Of a stretch of 64,000 bases of DNA, positions 52,256 to 64,000 are shown piece by piece. The stretch is taken from positions 52,052,203-52,116,202 of the forward strand of contig OY804586.1 of NCBI GenBank assembly GCA_963680875.1. The letters run 5' to 3'. Numbering within the stretch: position 1 is the stretch's first letter; each line of letters starts with the position of its first letter. The notes below the pieces were generated by a model. That model searched no databases and was not told the origin of the DNA. It saw only the letters and a list, made by a program, of their open reading frames with translations. The stretch is from Bathymodiolus brooksi (taxonomy: Eukaryota; Mollusca; Bivalvia; Mytilida; Modiolidae). Made by a program: the position numbers and the translations under genes.

Positions 52256-53737
52256 AAAATGATAGAAATGTCTATAATATTATTGTTTTGATGAAGCTTA
52301 GCTGAACAAGTAAATCGGAGTAGACGGAGCTACGTCACTGATAAGTGTGAAATATTTGTCGATTAAATACAATGTATCTTCCATTTTGTGACCTTCACAC
52401 GCGATACCATATCTGGAAGCATATCGTCTACTGAAAACATGTCGTCTACTCTAGAAAAACGAATCATTGCAATAACTCACCTAATTTTTCCGCCATCTGT
52501 GTATTACTTTTTCAGTTAAATACAATTTCCCTTCGTTTTGGTTTTGGTCAACATAACCTTCTCACGTGATTCCACATCGTAAGCTTTAAAATACAATCAT
52601 TGCTATCGCTCACCTAATTAATTGTTAATGACTCAGAAATAACTGGAAGTTACAAATATCGGTAAAGGTCCAATGAAATGATCACACTGGCATAATATAA
52701 TAATCGAGCTCCATAAATATATCGTTGACATTTAAATCGCGACAACAAGACGCAAACGACCCATTTTCGATACATTTGTAATTCATATCATGTAATTCTT
52801 GATTTTATTATCAGCATTATTGAAGAATGGCGGAATACAGAATTATATCAATACAATTCACAAATTCTAGTAGAATTAATAAATATATAGAATTTCAACT
52901 TAATACAATTAGATGTCAGCTAACATAGTTACTATTCTTAATTTTCTGTTTTGACCTCGGTGACTGCTGACTTTCATATTAGTTCTAAAATATAATAAAA
53001 TATAAAAACGTAGATATCTAATTTAGTGCACACAACCCGTTTCATCGGGTACGTTCATAATTAAAAGATAATTAAAACATTTTGGTAGCTAGAAATCCAA
53101 AATCTGTTAATGTCACCTATGACTGATAGGGGAGGGGAGAGATAACCTTAGTAATAATTACATTAAGCATTTCATTCAAATGTATTTAATTTTGTTCGAT
53201 ATCTCTATTTTCTCATATTAAACATTTTTATTACATTCTTGATAAAAAGAAGAAAAAAAGTCAAAACCAACAAACGATGACCCATTTTACTCTCACTAAG
53301 AGGGAGAGGTGGGCCAATATAATTAATTTAAGTCGGCTATTAACATTATCATAGGTATAAAGCCTTTTTCTGATGTTTTTAAGAATAATCTGGTAAGTAA
53401 AAATCTACTCAACTGTAGGCTGTAATATTTTCTTTCATGATTGCTTAAATTTGAAAATATCTTCATTATATGTTAGAATTAACCATTTCTTTATCTGGGT
53501 GAATGGTAGGATTTGTGAAAGAGTAGAACGATTTTCCACAGATTAGTTCATCTTCCGTATTGTTTTTGTCTCGTTCGATATATTATTTCTTGTCAAATAT
53601 GATAAAACCATTTAAAAAGTTATTTTGAGATTTTGTACGTCTGCCTATTTGTCTACCTAGAGCTTTGCATAGTGTGATATCTTCTTTGTTTTCATCACCA
53701 TATGATCCATTGCAGTTTCGAACTTTGCAGTACTCTT

Positions 53738-53892
53738 TTTTCAGCTAACGTTGTGAGTTTGAACCCCGTTCATGGCGAGGTATACTCAATACAACATGAT
53801 GTGAAAGAGTACTCCGCCTTTCTCAATCAATGAAACTGACAGCCACAATATATCTGAAATATTGTTGAAAGTGGCGTTAAGCACAATAAACC
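53738..53892 (+). mobile_element. Truncated SINE (copy-B counterpart)
   Basis: Same landmarks as at 3,738, with GAGTTTGAACCCC in the B-box-like part. Confidence 0.75.
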
Positions 53893-56800
53893 TATGCCAT
53901 ATTCGAACTTTGCAGTAAGCTTTTTTTTAGTTTATGAGATTGGAAATGCTGAAAACAAATAATAACCTCATGTTGGTCTTTTAATTAGAAATCAAGACTA
54001 TTTAACAAAAAACAAAGGAAAAAAAAACAAAAAAACAAAAACGAACAAAGAAATTGTTTTACTAACAATACATTAGAATTGAATTTCCTATTAATTCTTT
54101 CAAATCCTTGCGCGACAAAATGGTCTCGTTTGTATGTATTTAAGTTCTCAGCTCGCGACAAATTCCATATTTTATTGTGTGAATAAACTTGGATTTTATC
54201 CTTCATCTTTTCAAAGTATACACAAGTCAGTGGATGTTTATTGTGCAATTTAAATGAAAAAAAATAATATTAAGGCTTTTAACACAATCTTATTGATTGT
54301 AAGACCATCGGATGCTAAAAAAATCAAAGACAACAGTATGTTCTTGTTTGTTCGTCACATCATGGCAACAGCTGAAGTAATTGTCTAAGACGTCACATCC
54401 GGTAAGCTATTCCTGGATATTGTTCATGAGCTGTTTGTCAGGAAAACGATTCAGTGCGATCAAATCAAAATTAATATTCTTCAGTTGAAGAGATGGAGGA
54501 TAAACTAATTGTCAACATTGACACTACCAAATAATACCGATTAGAGAACGACCATTTGATTTAATCTTAGGTCTGTATGTTTGCTTGGAAGTGGGGGTGG
54601 GGGTGCAAGTTGAAAACAAAGTAATGATTTTTCATTCTCAACAGAAAAGAAATATAATGTTTGGTGAAAGGACACAGAATGTTGGCTATACATGTCTTGT
54701 ATTTTGTAAATATTTGAACCTTGAAAAAATCAGATGATAATTTTCTACCAAATAGAAAATTCACACAAGTTGTGACAACCTTACAACTTGGTGAAAAATG
54801 TGTCTTATTTTGCATTGGACTTTGCACGAAAGAGGACCGCTTTGCACACATTAAAGGGAAATAACTCCTACAACGTGTATAATTTTAGAATCAAGTGGGA
54901 AATGTACTAATTGTCATTCGTATCGTTCTGACTGATGTTTTATATTGGTATTGATCTGATTTGTAACACATAACCTTGTATCATAGAAATACTATGGTGA
55001 CCTTTACATTCCTACATTGTATATCTATTTTCTTTCTGTAAGCTATTTATCTATATTTCCTTGTTGTCTGTTAAATTGGCATTTAATATTTCTCCTCGCT
55101 AGCCACACGACATGAAGGAGTAAGAGCCAAAGACTGGTTGGTTTGAGATCAGGATAATTATGTGTTCGAGTAAAACGACATGTCTACCCGCGGTATTGAA
55201 CAGCTAAAAAGTGAAAAGGTATGCCTTAAAATCAATTAATTAGTTCCGAAAACTTTAAATCGTGATAAGCATCGTCCCCAAAATATTTATATAGCGCACA
55301 AACCTTGAATTAAGAAATAAGAGTAAATATTTCAGTAGACATTTAATTCCTGGTATGCATATTGTACTAATCCAGCAATTTCAAACAAGATAAACTTTCT
55401 GAATGGCTGCCCTCCAAAAATAAAACAAGAAGAAAACAAGAACAAATAAAAAAAAAACACAAAGACAAGAACAAAACAAAGCAAAACAAAAAATGTAGAA
55501 ATGAATAAACAAAATACAATATCACCCCCCCCCCCAAAAAAAACCCCCAACAAAATACAATTATATACGTGTAACTTTAACAGTTAAACGACACAAACAT
55601 CATCTGGTATGAAAATCGTGTGTCATTACTTACATCCAAGTATTTTACAGACTAACATATTTATGCCTTTTTTGTAATTTCCTCAGAAAGAAGCAATATT
55701 AGTCCAATTATTTAAGGGACCATCGTGGTCTTGATAGCACGGTAGTTAGATTGAACTAAAATATTGCCAAATGTGGCGTTCAACACCATACCTCTACACC
55801 TATACCCCACCCCCACCCCCACACTCACCTTTTTTGATAGAAAAAAGAAATATTTTAACTATTAATAACAACAAATGTACTAAGACTTCTAACAGATATA
55901 TATATATATTATAACTAGAAGGGAAGACAGGGTATGGCTTCAATAATTATTGTTTAAGTATATTGTTGATGTTCATTCATGAATACTAAATGAGTGTTGT
56001 TATCAAAGATACATCATTACAGGTCTTTGGTATATGTATATGAATTCATGTGATTTAAAACACCTGATTAACCGCGATGCTGTTTAACCGGATATTAAAG
56101 ATTTTATTTCTAGATATATTGACTTGACTGAATAAAGGTATTAACACGTTGTATATCTATATGTTTAATTTGTTAGAATATAACGAGTGTGTTTAATAGG
56201 TTAAATTAGGAGTAGTGAGATGGTACCACATGTGGAGCAGGAACGTGATGAGCAGTCAAAATTAGGTCTTAAATCTGAGCTCTTATGCAGAGTTAAGCTG
56301 GTTCGTTAAATATTACATCTAAGCCTAAGTATGACATTTGCGTGATAAAACACTGTTCATGTACTGGCGTTTATCGCAGTGTTCAACAATATTTCAATTA
56401 TGTCATGAATATGTTTTGTATGTGGATGAAACCGGAAGTACACGACGAATACCACAATCCTGTTGCAACCCAATGACAAATGACAAAGGTGCAAAACATT
56501 CTATCGATCAATCTCAAAAGCAGATGATAATATACTTCACATAGAGTATAGAGTATCGCCTCTCCGTCACACCGGGAGGACATTTGCGTAAAAATGTAAA
56601 GACAGTAGATTATGGAGTTGAGAAAATCAGGGTTGTGGTTAAAAAGATGGCGGACATTTCACCAACGTAACTTAAAACCAAGCAAATTACACATTTGAAA
56701 CCTTATATGACACTGATAAAAGAAAGTAAGGACTAGTTTACATAAGGTGGAGGATATTATTAAAATTACGACGAAGGTATAATATAGATAAACGTTAGAG

Positions 56801-57017
56801 AATACCGAAAGGAAATCACAATGGACACTCCAGAGAAATTACCAACATAGGGTACACGGTACACAAGACGATGAAAAACAAAACACAAACAGAGCACTAT
56901 ATCTGCTGGACACCACTATGCGCAAACAAACACAAACGCAAATAACGTAAATAAGACATGAGATCTCCTACACGCATAGCATCTATTTCTGATAGTGTGT
57001 ACCGATAACAGCATTGG

Positions 57018-57350
57018 GGTAAAGCTGATGACCGTAACTGTAACTACGGTCATCCCAAGATGGCGGACATGAAATTAGATAAGAATCTTCTTTGTCGATT
57101 AAATTGTTTCTATAATGTATTTTAAATGACACATGCATTAGTGCGCTAGTAATCTATGAACTTTTCACAAGGAAATCACAAATTACGACTGCAAAATATA
57201 TATGAAATATTAAACTAAACTAAAACTATATGAAAGAGAAAATCCGATTTTAAAAAACCGCTAAGATGACTGTAACTGTAAACTGAGATGACCGTAATTG
57301 CACCGGCGAATTATGATCAGCTACGGTGAACAGGTCATGAACAATCATTG
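57018..57350. mobile_element. Block present only in copy B
   Basis: Copy A joins directly between the matching flanks near 7,000-7,025. The block holds GATGACCGTAACTGTAACTA with an inverted CGGTCATC nearby, and again GATGACCGTAATTG near its right end, so the ends are related. No coding. It is an insertion in B or a loss in A. Confidence 0.55.
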
Positions 57351-57519
57351 CAATCACAACTGTAGCTTACGACATTTAGCAAAAAAAAACAATAAAGATG
57401 AAAACAGATATTCCGTGGGTAAATAAAAGGTTACATGACGATTTTGTATTCGGGCTTTCAATAAATGAACATGAACATGTACAATAACCAATAAACAGCT
57501 CATCTTACTTTATCGATGA

Positions 57520-57684
57520 GGCCATCGATAGTACCAGGAAGACTGGATGTCATAACAAATATATTTTGCCGGTATCTTTGATATATTTTGTATTATATTT
57601 CACTAATTACAGAATATATCAAGGATATCGGCAAGATATATTTGCTATAACTTCCTGTCTTCCTGATACTATCGATGGCCATAT
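57520..57684. mobile_element. Palindromic MITE-like element (copy-B counterpart)
   Basis: Same inverted arms as at 7,186-7,354 with a few substitutions. Confidence 0.8.
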
Positions 57685-58267
57685 TTATCTTTAAGTAAGT
57701 GTTCACTAAGACATGATAGCTATCTTACAAGTGTCGACTATTTTATCCAGAGCCAGAGGCGATGGATAGTATTTACAAATATCTCCCAACCCATGTTAAA
57801 GCTCAAAACACATTCTGGCTTTCATGATTTATTTCGATTCTGATATGTCTAAGAGTACAAATACGGCAGTATACTTTGATTGGAAGACGGTAATTTATAT
57901 TTTAGTTTGTGGAAAATGTCGCACACAATTTTTTCATCCAAATTCGAGCAGAAGATAATTCATCAACATGTACATTTATGACGGACACGTGTCACATTAT
58001 TCACCGGCACATGTGCGAATCAGATTATACCATCGATAAATCGCTCGTTTGTCTACAAAGCGAAAGTAGAACGTCATGTTAGAATCAAATAAACAATGAC
58101 ACATATTTTAATCTGTCATTTGAAGTCAAATATGTTTTAGCAAGTCCCAGTTTAGAAACACTTATCATTGATTAACAATAACATGACATTTTCTTAAATC
58201 AGACAGAAAGTAAACTGACAAGCAGATAACATTATTAAGAATGTTTCTTCTTATGTTATCATGAACA

Positions 58268-58365
58268 ATAACGATCCGCCTCAGTAGGTCAATGGGGTTA
58301 TCGTGCCTTTAGAAAGAACGTTGTATCATGGTTTTGATACCCGGTCGGTACAAACCAAAGACAAT
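58268..58365 (+). mobile_element. Solo SINE head (copy-B counterpart)
   Basis: GCCTCAGTAGGTCAATGGGG and GGTTTTGATACCCGGTC as in copy A. Confidence 0.6.
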
Positions 58366-58399
58366 AAAATGTAAATTCCTTGCTTCCCTGCGAAACTGA

Positions 58400-58805
58400 T
58401 TGCTTAAGTTGTCCTTTATGCAACTGACTGTTTAAATATTTCTGTATGTAACTGATTGCTCAAATTGTCCTTTATATAACTGACTGTTTAAATTTTCCTT
58501 TATGTAACTGTTTGCTTAAACTTACCTATATGTAACTGAGTGCTTAAAATGTCCTTTATGTAGCTAACTGTTAAGCTGATTGCATAAATATTCATTTATT
58601 TTACTGACTGTACAAACTTTCCTTTATTTAACTGAATGCTTAATCTTTCCTTTATGTAACTGACTGTTAGACTGAATTTTAAATTTTCCTTTATGTAATT
58701 AACTGTTTAAATTTTCCTTTATGTAAGTGATTGCTTAAATTTTCCTTTATGTAACTAACTGCTTAAACTTCCTTTATGTAACTGACTGTTAGACTAATTC
58801 TACTG
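58400..58805. repeat. 28-bp minisatellite (copy B)
   Basis: Counterpart of 8,050-8,450, with unit TTTATGTAACTGACTG plus TTTAAATTTTCC. Confidence 0.85.
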
Positions 58806-60644
58806 GCTGTTAAAAATGAATGTATGTTTAAAATGGGACTTGCATTGTTCGATCATTTATTTTAATTAGCAAAAAAGGATACGGATTTAAATGAGATGAG
58901 TCCATCCAACCTTACACTTAGAAGCACATTAAAGTAAAGGAACATCTTTTTTATCACAGTCACAATTGTACTTTTGATTGTTTTAATTTTGTCCATTGTG
59001 TTGTCTGTTCTTCTTCGACATAAGTCTGATATTTCAAATAATTGGTTATGTCAGATACATCAAATATTTTGGTATGTCAGATATCTCGAATAATTGGATT
59101 AGTCGGATATCTCGAATATTAATTCACGTTTTTTTGTTTAAAATTACTATATTGCTTAGATACTCTTAACATAAAATTCAAAGTATATTTTCTTTGTATC
59201 ATGTTGATTCCGACTTTGTAAAAGAAGTATGAATTTACAACATGAAATCCAAACATCATTGCTCCCAAGACAGATTTAAATGTCACTGTACTATATACAA
59301 TATTCCACGAGCAGTCGTTATTTATAGCAATTCGCTTTATATTCGTGACATTTGTCTTTTCATATATAGTTTTAATTGCAACAAGGAAACATTTATATAA
59401 CGAGCACTAAATTGATTATATTCAAACAGCTATGTATAGTGATCAGTGGGCCAGTCGTGGTCGTGATTGCATGACAGTTGGATTTATACCTATAGTCCGT
59501 TTGACTTCTATAAATCTGCAGTAAAAATAATTCTTGAAAATCCAGATATATATCAATATATGATATATACCAACTCTGATAATTAACTAAAAAAATGTTG
59601 GTCCATTATTAAAGAAGTTACCCGTTAAGTCTGTATGTTAATTATATTTTCTGAAATGTAAAAATATGCATGGAGTGTAAGAGCCCAATCATCAAAACAA
59701 AATAGCAGACATGTGCTTTCAATGTATATTTCATTGTACCATGCGACATAGGGCATTTAAATATTAAAAAGCTACTCATTAACTGACCATTAAGGTCATA
59801 GTCAATTGTTATTGATGCCCTTTAATATTTAAATGTCATATGTTACATGGTACAGTCTGTTATTTGTACTCACTCCTACCAGATCTGTATATAAGAAAAA
59901 ATAATTAACATAGAGACCTAATGGATAACTTTTTTAATAATGGACCAAAAAATTGAAATTAATTCTCAGATATCGTATATATCATATCTTAATATAAATC
60001 TAGAAAAATAAATGTTGATTTGAAAACTGGATTTTTAAGATTTTTTTTTCTGAAGATTTATAGAAGTCAAACGGACTATATCTGTGGAATCAGTGCCAAT
60101 CACCACTAAAGTTGTTAGATATAATTCTGTTGATGGAGAGATATTCTAGTTACAACATTATGTGATGAAGTTACTCACTTACTTACGGCAGGTCGGTGGT
60201 TTTAAAATTGACCTCCACGATATAACTGAAATATTGCTTAAAGTGGCATACAACAGCATAATCATAACCACTCAGTGACAGCGTTATTGGCATTTTAGAA
60301 TATGACCTTTGACATAAGACATGTCATCACGTAGGAAAGCTTTACGGTCGACCCTACATTAAAGATGTAAAAGATCAAATTAGAATGCAATTCACAAGCA
60401 TTGTAAAATTTGCTAATAGCATAAATGTTAGAATTACATGTACTTTCCACCCACTCTATTTCAGTGAATGAGCCCTCTTTAAGATATGGTAACTGCAAAC
60501 AAGAAACTATCGATAATCCAATTAAAGAAAAGCAAATTTCTCCTATCGAAATATTGTTTTTGCAGTATATGAGATCAGATAATATTCATGGTGTTCGTGC
60601 TGTTCAATCTTCAGTTTTCTATATAGTGTTTTGCTGATCATTCA

Positions 60645-62470
60645 TTGTCTTAGATTTTCAGCCTCTGATTACCCCTTTGATGTCTACATTTTGTCCCTTT
60701 TCCTTTGCCCATTGTATTGTTTGTCCTTCCTAGATTTACAGCCTCTGATTACACCTTTGATGTCTACATTTTGTCCCTTTTCCTTTGCCCATTGCATTGT
60801 TTGTTCTTCTTAGATTTTCAGCCTCTGATTACCCCTTTGATATCTACATTTTGTCCCTTTCCCTCTGCCCATTGTAGTGTCTGTCCTTCTTAAATTTTTA
60901 GCCTCTGATTACCCCTTTGATGTCTACATTTTGTCCCTTTTCCTTTGCCCATTGTAGGGTCTGTCCTTAGATTTTCAGCCTATGATTACCCCTTTGATAT
61001 CTACATTTTGTCCCTTTTCCTCTGCCCATTGTAGTGTCTGTCCTTCTTAGATTTTCAGCCTCTGATTACCCCATTGATGTCTACATTTTGTCCCTTTTCC
61101 TTTGCCCATTGTATTGTCTGTCCTTCTTAGATCTTCAGCCTCTGATTACCCCATTGATGTCTACATTTTGTCCCTTTTCCTCTGCCCATTGTATTGTCTG
61201 TCCTTAGATTTTCAGCCTCTGATTTCCCCTTTGATGTCTATATTTTGTCCCTTTTCCTTTGCCCATTGTATTGTCTGTCCTTCTTAGATTTTCAGCCTCT
61301 GATTACCCCTTTGATGTCTATATTTTGTCCCTTTTCCTTTGCCCATTGTATTGTCTGTCCTTCTTAGATTTTCAGCCTCAGGTTACCCCTTTGATGTCTA
61401 TATTTTGTCCCTTATCCTTTGCCCATTGTATTGTCTGTCCTTCTTAGATTTTCAGCCTCTGATTACCCCTTTGATGTCTATATTTTGTCCCTTTTCCTTT
61501 GCCCATTGCATTGTTTGTTCTTCTTAGATTTTCAGCCTATGATTACCCCTTTGATATCTACATTTTGTCCCTTTTCCTTTGCCCATTGTAGTGTCTGTCC
61601 TTAGATTTTCAGCCTATGATTACCCCTTTGATATCTACATTTTGTCCCTTTTCCTCTGCCCATTGTATTGTCTGTCCTTCTTAGATTTTCAGCCTCTGAT
61701 TACCCCTTTGATGTCTATATTTTGTCCCTTTTCCTTTGCCCATTGCATTGTCTGTCCTTCTTAGATTTTCAGCCTCAGGTTACCCCTTTGATGTCTATAT
61801 TTTGTCCCTTTTCCTTTGCCCATTGTATTGTCTGTCCTTCTTAGATTTTCAGCCTCTGATTACCCCTTTGATGTCTATATTTTGTCCCTTTTCCTTTGCC
61901 CATTGTATTGTCTGTCCTTCTTAGATTTTCAGCCTCTGATTACCCCTTTGATGTCTACATTTTGTCCCTTTTCCTTTGCCCATTGTATTGTCTGTCCTTA
62001 GATTTTCAGCCTATGATTACCCCTTTGATATCTACATTTTGTCCCTTTTCCTCTGCCCATTGTATTGTCTGTCCTTCTTAGATTTTCAGCCTCTGATTAC
62101 CCCTTTGATGTCTATATTTTGTCCCTTTTCCTTTGCCCATTGTATTGTCTGTCCTTCTTAGATTTTCAGCCTCAGGTTACCCCTTTGATGTCTATATTTT
62201 GTCCCTTTTCCTTTGCCCATTGTATTGTCTGTCCTTCTTAGATTTTCAGCCTCTGATTACCCTTTTGATGTCTATATTTTGTCCCTTTTCCTTTGCCCAT
62301 TGTATTGTCTGTCCTTCTTAGATTTTCAGCCTCTGATTACCCCTTTGATGTCTACATTTTGTCCCTTTTCCTTTGCCCATTGTATTGTCTGTCCTTAGAT
62401 TTTCAGCCTCTTATTACCCTTTTGATGTCTATATTTTGTCCCTTTTCTTTTGGCCATTGTATTATTTGTC
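60645..62470. repeat. 80-bp minisatellite, expanded
   Basis: About 22-23 units of 80 bp (some 77 bp through loss of three bases at the CCTTCTTAG end) with landmarks ATTTTCAGCCTCTGATTACC, CCTTTGATGTCTACATTTTG and TTTGCCCATTGTATTGTCTG. A block of five units (397 bp) starting near 61,597 is repeated at 61,994. Each unit opens a 61-62 residue frame; these are artefacts. Confidence 0.95.
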
Positions 62471-62899
62471 TTTCATCTATTTGCGTTTCTGGTTACACCT
62501 TCTGTATATAATTTTGTCTTTTTTCTGTTGGTCATTATATTATTTGCCCTTCTCATTACCCCTTTCGAATATTCAAATGTCCTTGCTAGTTGTTTTTGTG
62601 CTATTTGTAAACAAATTATGTAATCGTACCTAAAACCTTTTAGCTAAATTACAACGACTTTTCATTGCTAGGTACACTTACCATAGCAATGGGTTTGAAT
62701 GGGTTTGCTCACAAAGGGGAACAGAGTATAAATAAAAGAGGGATATTAACCGATTCACTTCATTGCTTAACAAGTAACGAAATCGTCTACATCAACTTTA
62801 GAATATCTAATAACAATTAATAGGCGCATGAATTTTAAACAACATTTTCTAGCTAAACATTAATTTGTCTATCATGTTTAGATCCTTTGGGTTTTCTTA

Positions 62900-63115
62900 C
62901 TCTGAAAATCATTTAAGAAGAGTTTGAAGATATCACAAAGGTCAATAGGTCATCAGAATCCGTAACTCGTAGGACAGACAAAACAATGGTCAGAGAAAAG
63001 GGGAAAAAGGACAAACAACGATCTACAAAATACTATAAAACACTATAAAACTAAAGATCGAGTAACACGAACCCCAATAAAACCGGTGATGAACTAATTA
63101 TTTAGCTTTTAAATA
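62900..63115 (+). repeat. DR family copy (copy-B counterpart)
   Basis: Same as 14,223-14,395, with a short duplication (GGTCAATAGGTCATCAG). Confidence 0.8.
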
Positions 63116-63126
63116 TTTTAGCTTTA

Positions 63127-64000
63127 AGTGTACCTGATGATGGTTATTATCAGTGTACCTGATGATGGTTATTATGAGTGTACCCGATGAGGGTTATTTT
63201 GAATGTACCTGATGATGGTTATTTTGGGTGTACCTGATGATGGTTATTTTGAGTGTACCTGATGATGGTTATATTGAGTGTACCTGATGATGGTTATAAT
63301 GAGTGTACCTGATGATGGTTATTGTGGGTGTACCTGATGATGATTATATTGAGTGTACCTGATGATGGTTATTTTGAATGTACCTGATGATGGTTATTTT
63401 GAATGTACCTGATGATGGTTATTTTGGGTGTACCTGATGATGGTTATTTTGAGTGTACCTGATGATGGTTATATTGAGTGTACCTGATGATGGTTATAAT
63501 GAGTGTACCTGATGATGGTTATTGTGGGTGTACCTGATGATGATTATATTGAGTGTACCTGATGATGGTTATTTTGAATGTACCTGATGATGGTTATTTT
63601 GAATGTACCTGATGATGGTTATTTTGGGTGTACCTGATGATGGTTATTTTGAGTGTACCTGATGATGGTTATATTGAGTGTACCTGATGATGGTTATAAT
63701 GAGTGTACCTGATGATGGTTATTGTGGGTGTACCTGATGATGATTATATTGAGTGTACCTGATGATGGTTATTTTGAATGTACCTGATGATGGTTATTTT
63801 GAATGTACCTGATGATGGTTATTTTGGGTGTATCTGATGATGGTTATTTTGAGTGTACCTGATGATGGTTATATTGAGTGTACCTGATGATGGTTATAAT
63901 GAGTGTACCTGATGATGGTTATTATGAGTGTACCTGATGATGGTTATAATGAGTGTACCTGATGATGGTTATTATGAGTATACCTGATGATGGTTATTAT
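63127..64000. repeat. 25-bp minisatellite with 200-bp higher-order repeat
   Basis: About 35 units up to the window end. The variant TTATAAT ends at 63,300, 63,500, 63,700 and 63,900, that is every 200 bp or eight units, and the seven variants between follow the same order. It runs off the window. Confidence 0.95.

Larger units (their letters stand above)
52536..64000 (+). repeat. Segmental duplication, copy B (continues beyond window)
   Basis: Same order and orientation as copy A. Differences: lacks the 302-bp and 2.7-kb insertions; has an extra block at about 57,018-57,350; has fewer 26-bp units (59,023-59,121); has strongly expanded 80-bp and 25-bp arrays. Sub-elements are listed separately only where they differ. 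Confidence 0.93.

Noticed and set aside
60631..62633. A ladder of 61-86 residue frames resembling short membrane proteins
   Set aside because: Each begins in one 80-bp unit and overlaps the next; 80 is not a multiple of 3, so the series is a by-product of the array.

Overview
This window is eukaryotic nuclear DNA and looks like a bivalve mollusc, possibly a mussel-like lineage. The reasons are: spliced genes with GT-AG introns and AATAAA signals; tRNA-headed SINEs whose 3' part matches a type I associate with molluscs; CR1-like, Ty3/Gypsy, Penelope-like, Tc1-type and Harbinger-like elements; and a RING-less B-box/NHL-type protein of a kind that is greatly expanded in bivalves. The genus is an inference. 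Nothing here is bacterial, and no rRNA, true tRNA or CRISPR was found.

Layout. 1-2.5 kb holds minisatellites and an AATC microsatellite. 2.5-14.8 kb is copy A of a large segmental duplication. Copy B runs from 52.5 kb past the window end in the same orientation, and a third, more diverged and rearranged copy C lies at 32.5-36.6 kb. The copies are non-coding except for retroelement debris. Copy A alone carries a 2.7-kb Gypsy/Penelope composite and a 302-bp insertion flanked by TTAA. Copy B alone carries large expansions of an 80-bp and a 25-bp array, both with higher-order periodicity.

15-22 kb holds the most interesting gene I could assemble. It is a minus-strand gene for a small secreted six-cysteine peptide: TATA box, signal-peptide exon, KR site plus cysteine exon, and two alternative proline-rich terminal exons made by a tandem duplication bounded by SINE copies. 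24.8-26.7 kb holds a minus-strand coding exon split by a 1.29-kb element with an exact 9-bp target duplication. 27.6-28.7 kb is a Tc1-type element with TA target duplication. 29.5-32.3 kb is a minus-strand CR1-like LINE. 36.6-45.4 kb is almost all tandem repeats (26, 45, about 155 bp, and a tRNA-head-like array). 45.8-47.5 kb is the B-box/NHL-type gene, broken by one frameshift. 48.6-52.3 kb is a 22-bp minisatellite split by a 2-kb Harbinger-like element.

A recurring theme is that dispersed repeats seed minisatellites. The 22-, 60- and 80-bp arrays all appear to be expansions of different parts of one dispersed repeat family, and a 42-bp array of 23 units grew inside a SINE. These arrays produce long open frames on both strands that I do not regard as genes.
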